Source of the DNA: an uncultured Pseudomonadota bacterium
GTDB taxonomy: Bacteria > Myxococcota_A > UBA9042 > CAIXZC01
Direction of reading: 5' to 3'
Assembly (NCBI GenBank): GCA_937884235.1
Contig: CALGBT010000954.1
Location: forward strand, 1 to 10,811
Length of the DNA: 10,811 nucleotides
Shown: positions 1-5,588 of the stretch, one piece after another
Layout: each line of letters begins with the position of its first letter
Position numbering within the stretch: position 1 is the stretch's first letter
Program-made: the position numbers and the translations under genes
The notes under the pieces: generated by a model
Told to the model about the DNA's origin: nothing
Seen by the model: only the letters and a program-made list of their open reading frames with translations
Databases searched by the model: none

Positions 1-1352
1 TCATTGCACTCTATGAGTTCAAACCCGGCCGTGGCGTCAAGCTGAGTACGATTTCGAACCTCTCCAAGGACATCGCCATGGCCCTCGCCGCTGAGCAGGT
101 GCGAATCGTGGCGCCCATTCCCGGCCGAGACGTTGTCGGTTTTGAGATCCCCAACAAGGTGCGGGAGATGGTGCACCTCCGGGAACTGCTCCAGCACGCT
201 TCCTACAAGTCGGGCAAACAGCGCCTGCCCATGATCCTCGGCAAGGACATCGCCGGGAATCCCGCCATCACTGACCTCACCAAGATGCCCCACCTGCTGG
301 TGGCCGGCACCACCGGTTCGGGAAAGTCGGTGGCCGTCCATACCTACATCTTGAGCATCCTCTTCCGGTATTCCCCCAAAGAGGTTCGCTTCATCTTCGT
401 CGACCCCAAGATGCTCGAGCTCACCGCATATGCCGAAATACCGCACCTGTTGCTACCAGTAGTAACGGAAGCACGGGATGCTGCGGTGGCATTGCGCTGG
501 GCGGTAGGTGAAATGGAGCGGCGGAATCGGATCATGTCCGCGGCCGGGGTACCCAACATCACGGAGTTCAACCAATTCGTGCGCAAGCGACAGGGCAACC
601 CCAATGGCCAGGCCGCGTTGAAGCAAGTCTCCAAAAGCTTCTCTGGGGTCAAGCGGGAGCAGATCTTTGCCCACGAAAACGAAGACCTCGAAGAGTTGCC
701 GTATATCGTCGTGGTCATTGACGAACTCGCTGACTTGATGATGGTGGCGGGCAAACAGGTGGAATCATCAATCGCCCGCCTGGCGCAGATGGCTCGCGCT
801 GCTGGAATCCATATGGTCATTGCCACCCAGAATCCGACCATCAAGGTGGTTACTGGGATTATCAAAGCGAACATGCCGTCCCGCATCTCGTTCAAGGTCC
901 GCACCATGCAGGACTCCCGGGTCATTCTCGACCAGAATGGTGCCGATGACCTGCTCGGCTATGGAGACATGCTCTTTCTGGGACCGGGGAGCTCGAAGCT
1001 GAAGCGTATTCATGGCGCCTTTGTCACCACTGAGGAGCGCAACCGGGTTGTGGAGTACCTGCGCAGCCAGGGCCAACCGGCGTACAACCAGGACATTATG
1101 CAGACGCTGGAAGCGGGGGATGAAGAGGGAGCCGAGGCGGGAGGCTCGTCGGGTGACCCGAGGGATGACATTTACGATCAGGCGGTTATGATTGCAGTCG
1201 CCCGCGGGAAGATCTCGACCTCAGCACTGCAACGGGAACTGGGTATTGGTTACAACAAGGCCGCGGTGCTCATGTCCCGGATGGAGCGGGAGGGAGTAGT
1301 CGGTCCACCCGAGGCTGCCGGCAAGCCTCGGGACGTCTTGCGCAGCAGGTAG
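1..1352 (+). CDS. ftsK: DNA translocase FtsK, C-terminal part (5' end outside window)
   Basis: FtsK/SpoIIIE is a hexameric ATPase at the division septum that pumps chromosomal DNA and activates dimer resolution by XerCD. The reading frame is already open at base 3 (IALYEFKPGRGVKLSTISN, a typical FtsK lead-in), so the ATG at 78 is internal and the true start lies upstream. Visible in order are the end of the alpha domain and the beta RecA-like motor with Walker A GTTGSGKS (306-329). Walker B VVVIDE is at 708-725, followed by the family signatures ATQNP, GIIKANMPSRI and DSRVILDQNGADDLLGYGDMLF. The C-terminal winged-helix gamma domain, which reads KOPS sites in the family, spans about 1158-1349 (IGYNKAAVLMSRMEREGVVGPPE). 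The usual TQRPS is TQNPT here. The N-terminal membrane domain is not in the window. The next gene begins 36 bases after the TAG stop and may be cotranscribed. Confidence 0.97.
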   Translation, partial: IALYEFKPGRGVKLSTISNLSKDIAMALAAEQVRIVAPIPGRDVVGFEIPNKVREMVHLRELLQHASYKSGKQRLPMILGKDIAGNPAITDLTKMPHLLVAGTTGSGKSVAVHTYILSILFRYSPKEVRFIFVDPKMLELTAYAEIPHLLLPVVTEARDAAVALRWAVGEMERRNRIMSAAGVPNITEFNQFVRKRQGNPNGQAALKQVSKSFSGVKREQIFAHENEDLEELPYIVVVIDELADLMMVAGKQVESSIARLAQMARAAGIHMVIATQNPTIKVVTGIIKANMPSRISFKVRTMQDSRVILDQNGADDLLGYGDMLFLGPGSSKLKRIHGAFVTTEERNRVVEYLRSQGQPAYNQDIMQTLEAGDEEGAEAGGSSGDPRDDIYDQAVMIAVARGKISTSALQRELGIGYNKAAVLMSRMEREGVVGPPEAAGKPRDVLRSR

Positions 1353-1388
1353 CATGTTGAACCTGAGTTCACTCCAGCGAGGTCCCTG

Positions 1389-3221
1389 GTGAACCTTAGC
1401 AGACGCCACTTCCGGTCCCTTGGACCCGCCCGAATCGCGGTTTGGCTGCTGGTCCTGGCGATACTGACCACACTCGCCCCCGATGCCAGTAGCAGAGAGA
1501 AGAAACGGAAGAAGAAGAAACCTCGAACCGCGGTCACGGACCAACGTCCTTCTGGACTCAACTTCGACTTGCGCGACTGGTTCCACGACGCGCGCCTCAG
1601 CTCCCGCAGCACTTCCATTGGGCAAGCCAACCGCGGCCAACTGAGGCGTAGCGAGAAGATGGATCTTAAAGGCCGGTCGTGGCGTTTTCTGCCCGCCACT
1701 GCGCAGCGCAATACCCAGTACGGCACCTTGGGACTGGTCAGGCTGCTGCAGAATGTCAGCGATGCCGTTGCCACCGACTTCCCCGGTTCGGTGGTAGAGA
1801 TCGGCAATATTGGAAAGATCGACGGTGGGCCCATCGTCCAGAGCAAGTCGCATCAGGCCGGTCGAGATGTCGACGTCGCCTTCTTCGCCCTGGACAGCAA
1901 GGGGCGGAGTCGTCCTGTCGGGCGCATGCTGAAATTCGGCACCAACTTGACCGCTGGGGGGTACACCTTCGATTTGTCTCGCAACTGGGCTCTGGTCAAA
2001 GCCCTCGTGCAATCTGAAGAGCCAGTGGTTCAATGGGCCTTCGTCGCAGGACACCTGCGAACAGCGCTCCTTGAATATGCCCGGCAACAGAAGGAACCCA
2101 ACAAGCTCATCCGCCTGGCCGGCGCGGTGATGCACCAACCGGGCGATTCCTCTGCCCACGCCGACCACATGCATATCCGCATCTTCTGCAACGACTGGGA
2201 CCGGGCCAGTGGGTGCCGGGACTACGGGCCTGACCGCAGCACCCTGGTCCGCGATGAAAGCTTCCTTGACGAACGACTGACAAGACTGAACCGCCTTGCC
2301 AGGAAGGGGCTTACAGAAGAGCGGATCAGTGCCATTGAGGCGCTCATTGAGCTGCCCGGAATGGACCTCACACCCTTGGTTGATGACCTCCTCTGCAACT
2401 CCGACCCGCTGGTTGTAACCCGGGCAATCCAGCTACTTCCCCGAGTACATGGCGAAATGGCAGACGAGATGCTGGCCCGCAAGCTGGTGTGCGCGCCCAA
2501 TCCCGACACGCTCTATGTACTGTTCAAACCGGTGGCCACCTATCAGCACAAGCTCATCTGGAAGGCTGCCCGCCAAGTGCTCAAGAAAGAGACGTGCCTG
2601 GATCCAAGCACCTCTGCCGTCCTTGCGAGCACGCACCTTGCCGAACTCTGTGGGCTGGCGGCTCAAACGCTTGGCTACTCCAGGAGCCTTGAGGACGGAC
2701 TCCTTCTGACCCCCCTCCTGGAATCGAAGAGCCGTACGGTAAGGAAGAGTTCGCTAAGGGGACTGCAAAACCTCTACGTTACCAGCGACCCAATCTCGCC
2801 CTCGGCTGCTCAGGTTTCCGAAGACGGGCCCCTGGAGGTGCGCTGGAGCCAATTCGTGGCACACCATTACAAGGACAAATGGGCCTCTCAAGCAGCAGCC
2901 CAGCTGCGCCGACAAGGCTTCACAGTAGACCTGCGGTTGACTCACAAGGGGAACGCTGCAGAGTTACTGCGCGCAGTCGGGGCTGGCCATCCGCTCTCAT
3001 TTACCGCGCAGATCGCGCTGGGCCGGATTCGGAATGTACCATGGCCCCGGCCCCTGAAAGCCAGAGCCGCCCACGCCCGGTTCCTGGCGATATCGCCAAC
3101 GGCCCCCGAGGCCCCCGAGGCCCCCGATGCCGACCAGGCCGACGAGCCCAAGCCCGTGCCGACCCAGGCAGCGGAGACTGCGAAGACTCGCAAGCTGCCC
3201 GATCTACCGGTCCTCGACTGA
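1389..3221 (+). CDS. Exported MepA-like (M74) murein endopeptidase with C-terminal HEAT-like half
   Basis: MepA enzymes are zinc-dependent, penicillin-insensitive endopeptidases that cut D-Ala-mDAP cross-links in peptidoglycan. The 610-residue protein carries the two family signatures: SHQAGRDVD (His155, Asp162) and HADHMH (His257, His260, His262). By comparison with E. coli MepA, His155, Asp162 and His262 would bind zinc. The N-terminal partner His of MepA (three residues before His155) is Ser here. The signal peptide begins SRRHFR, close to a Tat motif, with a hydrophobic stretch at about 15-30. A very basic patch (REKKRKKKKPR, 36-46) follows. Residues about 290-470 look like paired amphipathic helices (HEAT-like), a region absent from plain MepA. 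The tail is rich in Pro, Ala and Glu. The start is GTG, with GAGG at 1379-1382 and a 6-base spacer. Function is likely; the substrate is inferred. Confidence 0.85.
   Translation: MNLSRRHFRSLGPARIAVWLLVLAILTTLAPDASSREKKRKKKKPRTAVTDQRPSGLNFDLRDWFHDARLSSRSTSIGQANRGQLRRSEKMDLKGRSWRFLPATAQRNTQYGTLGLVRLLQNVSDAVATDFPGSVVEIGNIGKIDGGPIVQSKSHQAGRDVDVAFFALDSKGRSRPVGRMLKFGTNLTAGGYTFDLSRNWALVKALVQSEEPVVQWAFVAGHLRTALLEYARQQKEPNKLIRLAGAVMHQPGDSSAHADHMHIRIFCNDWDRASGCRDYGPDRSTLVRDESFLDERLTRLNRLARKGLTEERISAIEALIELPGMDLTPLVDDLLCNSDPLVVTRAIQLLPRVHGEMADEMLARKLVCAPNPDTLYVLFKPVATYQHKLIWKAARQVLKKETCLDPSTSAVLASTHLAELCGLAAQTLGYSRSLEDGLLLTPLLESKSRTVRKSSLRGLQNLYVTSDPISPSAAQVSEDGPLEVRWSQFVAHHYKDKWASQAAAQLRRQGFTVDLRLTHKGNAAELLRAVGAGHPLSFTAQIALGRIRNVPWPRPLKARAAHARFLAISPTAPEAPEAPDADQADEPKPVPTQAAETAKTRKLPDLPVLD
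3102..3128 (+). repeat. 9-base tandem repeat, three copies (Pro-Glu-Ala tail)
   Basis: GCCCCCGAG occurs at 3102-3110 and 3111-3119, and GCCCCCGAT follows at 3120-3128. The unit encodes Ala-Pro-Glu/Asp in the tail of the murein endopeptidase. The near-identity at DNA level suggests recent slippage expansion of a linker with no defined fold. Confidence 0.8.
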
Positions 3222-3222
3222 C

Positions 3223-4008
3223 CTATTTCTTATTGAATTCGGCGGTGCAGCCGCTGGTGCACCCAAGGGCAAAGTGGTCAGGATCATCCAGGGGACCATT
3301 GCAATCGTCCATGTTCAGGTCGGAGAACGTGGATGACATAGATACCAGGCCGGTCTCGTCCACCGAGCCCTCGACCAGCCCATACTCCTCGACGAAGACG
3401 CAGCCATCCTGCTGCTGAAGTGCCAATTCCAACTCCAGGTGCAACTGACCATAGCAGAAGACCTGGACCAGATAAGTACCAGTCACGTCGGGGCAAAGGC
3501 CCGTGAAATCTGGAGGGACGGGTCCATCGGCGAGGCCGGCGTCGGCATTCATGTCCCCGGCAACGGCATCCGCCGACCAGACGTCATAGCCAGCATCCGC
3601 ACCGGAGTAGTCCTGGACGACAATGTCCGCCGGGGACGACCCTACCGGACACTGCGAGGCCTCATAGACAACGAAGAAATTGGCCTGGGCCTGAGCCGTG
3701 AACCCATCGTCATCCACCACCGTCAAACGTACCGCATACTGTTGAAACTGCCCGTCCGCAATCTTCGGCGTAACGACGGGAAGAATGACGAACGGCTGGT
3801 TGTTGGCGAGCTTGACTTCACCGTCCACGGAGAACACATAGCGGGCAATCTTGCCGTCCGGGTCCGATGAACCGGAGGCATCCAGCTTGACTTCTGCTCC
3901 CGCGGCCACACATGCGGGCACAGACAGCTTCGCCAGCGGCACCCGAGGGTCTGTGCCACCGCCGCAAGCCATCGCCAACAGCGCCACAGCCAATCCCCAG
4001 TTTCTCAT
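3223..4008 (-). CDS. Lipoprotein with a PKD domain and a Cys-containing C-terminal domain
   Basis: A 261-residue predicted lipoprotein. The signal peptide is MRNWGLAVALLAMAC, with the acylated Cys at 15. Residues about 22-118 form a PKD-type immunoglobulin-like domain (LDASGSSDPDGKIARYVFSVDG, then VRLTVVDDDG), which in other proteins mediates surface protein or sugar contacts. An Asp/Ala-rich linker follows. The last ~90 residues start CPDVTGTYLV, contain six further Cys and end in a C-x3-C pair; they look like a small beta-rich disulfide domain I cannot name. Three in-frame starts stand together (TTG 4014, ATG 4011, ATG 4008). I chose 4008 because GGGAG at 4019-4015 sits 6 bases before it; 4011 is also possible. 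The gene is last in a minus-strand run of lipoprotein genes but has its own promoter. No enzymatic residues are recognisable, so a binding or structural role is inferred. Confidence 0.85.
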   Translation of the reverse strand: MRNWGLAVALLAMACGGGTDPRVPLAKLSVPACVAAGAEVKLDASGSSDPDGKIARYVFSVDGEVKLANNQPFVILPVVTPKIADGQFQQYAVRLTVVDDDGFTAQAQANFFVVYEASQCPVGSSPADIVVQDYSGADAGYDVWSADAVAGDMNADAGLADGPVPPDFTGLCPDVTGTYLVQVFCYGQLHLELELALQQQDGCVFVEEYGLVEGSVDETGLVSMSSTFSDLNMDDCNGPLDDPDHFALGCTSGCTAEFNKK

Positions 4009-4014
4009 CATCAA

Positions 4015-4019
4015 CTCCC
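4015..4019 (-). promoter_or_regulatory. Ribosome binding site of the PKD lipoprotein
   Basis: GGGAG on the minus strand touches the TTG at 4014. It lies 3 bases from the ATG at 4011 and 6 bases from the ATG at 4008. The same 6-base spacing appears at the other minus-strand lipoprotein genes, which favours 4008. A second purine run, GAGG, lies 6 bases further upstream and would serve 4011 or TTG. Confidence 0.6.
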
Positions 4020-4040
4020 GCCTCAGGTTTGTTTCAGCGT

Positions 4041-4069
4041 ATTGTATGAGCCCCTGCCCTGTCGGTCAA
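4041..4069 (-). promoter_or_regulatory. Sigma70-type promoter for the PKD lipoprotein
   Basis: On the minus strand, TTGACC (4069-4064), a 17-base spacer and TACAAT (4046-4041) give 5 of 6 matches at both boxes with ideal spacing. Transcription would start near 4034, leaving a leader of about 25 bases. The intergenic gap (4009-4099) is long enough for independent expression of this gene. An inverted repeat, CCCTGT (4074-4069) and ACAGGG (4062-4057), brackets the -35 box and could be a regulator site. Confidence 0.65.
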
Positions 4070-4099
4070 CAGGGAGGCTTCGCAATCGGCACAGCCGGA

Positions 4100-5563
4100 C
4101 TACTTCCAATCAACCGGCCGCATGCAGATGAAGCGATGCTCCTTGTCACACTCAAGGTCGTTCCACCCGCCAAACCCTATCATCGGGTCATCAATGGCAA
4201 CACAGTCTTCCGGGCAATCACCAAACCAGCATCCCGACCAGTTGTTGGGCTGCCCCCCCGCCCAGGCGGTGAATACGAGGTCAGTGCCATCACTCCACTT
4301 CCAGGCCCCCTCCAGAGCGACGTCATTCAACCCAATCCACGTGGTGTCATCGGTGAAATTGGTCTTATTGACCAACTCCTTGACCAGTTCGTTGGTCGCA
4401 TCGTCCGGGATCGAGGCCAGGTGGCCGCCAAATCCGACGCAAGCCGCATCGGCATCCTGCCAGGTCAGGGGCGCATCGTTTTCCGGGTCAAAGGGCCGGA
4501 AGCAATTGCCTGAATGCATCGTCCACTCGGCCGGGCAATAGGGCACCTTGTCGACACATTCACCATCTACACACTGGCCGGTGCCACCATCACAGTCACC
4601 CCCGCTCTGCGGGGTGTTCTGGCAGCCGGTCGCTGGCTCGCAAACATCATCGGTGCAAGGATTCCCATCGTCGCACGCAATGGGGTCACCAATGCACTCC
4701 CCGGCCACACACCCTTCATTGTCGGTGCATTTGTTGGAGTCGTCACAGGCACCTTCCTGCTCGCCATAGACGCACTCACCGTTGTCACAAAGGTCGGAAG
4801 TGCATTCCAGCCCATCATCACAATGGTCATCCTCGGTGCAGGTCACACAATCCCCGTCCACACAAACCATGTTTCCGTCGCACGGTTTGCCGCAGTTGCC
4901 ACCGCAGCCATCGTCGCCGCAGATCTTGCCGTCGCAGTGGGGCTGACAGAGACACTCCCCGTCAGCACACACTTCTTTTGCACCTGGACAGGCACCACAC
5001 TCACCACCACAGCCGTCGTCGCCACAGTCCTTGCCTCCACACTCTGGCACACAGTCACAAGTGCCCTCGTGGCAAGCAAGGCCAGCCGCACAATCACCAC
5101 AATCACATTCGGGGACTTCCGGTATCTCAGTGGGCCAGAGACCGCAGTCGAGCCCCAGTTCCTCGCAGCGCTCCTGACAGGCAACACACTCGCCACCGGA
5201 CCCTTCGCCATCAGCCTGGCACCAACTATCGGCCAGACATTCACCACAATTCCCGCCGCAGCCGTCATCGCCGCATGCCTTGCCATCACAGCTCGGCACG
5301 CAGACGCAAGTGTAAGTCTCCTCGTCGCAAACCTGGCTGCCATCTTCGCTACAGGTGCCGTCTCCCCCCCCGATGGGACAAGTGCAATTCTCGAAAACAC
5401 CGCAGTCCTTGTCAGCGCAGATCAGAGTACACTCCAATCCCCAGTCAATGTCCTCTGAACCAACAAACTCTTTCACATCTACAGTATCGGTCGCCGTCCC
5501 AGAGTCCCTCGTGCAGGCCATCGCCGCCAACGCCAATCCAACTACGACTACATAGCGCCCCAT
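4100..5563 (-). CDS. Lipoprotein with Cys-rich repeat stalk and C-terminal C-type lectin domain
   Basis: A 487-residue predicted surface lipoprotein. The signal peptide is MGRYVVVVGLALAAMAC, with acylated Cys17. Residues about 45-340 are a disulfide-rich stalk. Three copies of CGDDGCGGxCG lie at 97-107, 180-190 and 215-225, each inside a C-x-GK-x-C frame. CxDGxxCTxDxC-type repeats follow at about 240-335 (CDDGNPCTDDVC at 297-308). Residues 343-484 are a C-type lectin fold: WIGLND (409-414), QPN (438-440), WND (467-469) and eight Cys. QPN is intermediate between the mannose-type EPN and galactose-type QPD motifs. Calcium-dependent sugar binding is therefore likely, but its specificity cannot be read. 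The start at 5563 is fixed by GGAGGAG just upstream; a longer frame exists, but it would bury the signal peptide. It starts 25 bases after the solenoid gene, so the two are likely cotranscribed. Confidence 0.9.
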   Translation of the reverse strand: MGRYVVVVGLALAAMACTRDSGTATDTVDVKEFVGSEDIDWGLECTLICADKDCGVFENCTCPIGGGDGTCSEDGSQVCDEETYTCVCVPSCDGKACGDDGCGGNCGECLADSWCQADGEGSGGECVACQERCEELGLDCGLWPTEIPEVPECDCGDCAAGLACHEGTCDCVPECGGKDCGDDGCGGECGACPGAKEVCADGECLCQPHCDGKICGDDGCGGNCGKPCDGNMVCVDGDCVTCTEDDHCDDGLECTSDLCDNGECVYGEQEGACDDSNKCTDNEGCVAGECIGDPIACDDGNPCTDDVCEPATGCQNTPQSGGDCDGGTGQCVDGECVDKVPYCPAEWTMHSGNCFRPFDPENDAPLTWQDADAACVGFGGHLASIPDDATNELVKELVNKTNFTDDTTWIGLNDVALEGAWKWSDGTDLVFTAWAGGQPNNWSGCWFGDCPEDCVAIDDPMIGFGGWNDLECDKEHRFICMRPVDWK

Positions 5564-5567
5564 TCGT

Positions 5568-5574
5568 CTCCTCC
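5568..5574 (-). promoter_or_regulatory. Strong ribosome binding site that fixes the lectin gene start
   Basis: GGAGGAG on the minus strand lies 4 bases before the ATG at 5563 (6 bases if the core is counted as GGAGG). It falls inside the 25-base gap after the previous stop. It argues against longer in-frame starts that would overlap the upstream gene. Confidence 0.75.
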
Positions 5575-5588
5575 CGGTATATTTCCGA

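Noticed and set aside
1221..2174. Minus-strand open frame of 317 codons opposite ftsK and the endopeptidase
   Set aside because: It crosses the end of one recognisable gene and the start of another. Both plus-strand proteins carry clear family motifs, this one none.
4048..4080. Hairpin in the gap before the PKD gene considered as an intrinsic terminator of the lectin gene
   Set aside because: On the minus strand it is followed by ATACAAT rather than a T run, and it coincides with a near-consensus promoter, so an operator or chance palindrome fits better.
4514..5458. Long plus-strand open frame (314 codons) reading as an Ala/Val/Thr-rich, membrane-like protein
   Set aside because: It lies entirely antisense to the Cys-rich lectin gene. 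Repeated Cys, Gly and Asp codons on the other strand automatically read as Ala, Thr and Val here and lack stops. It has no ribosome binding site and no family-like motifs.
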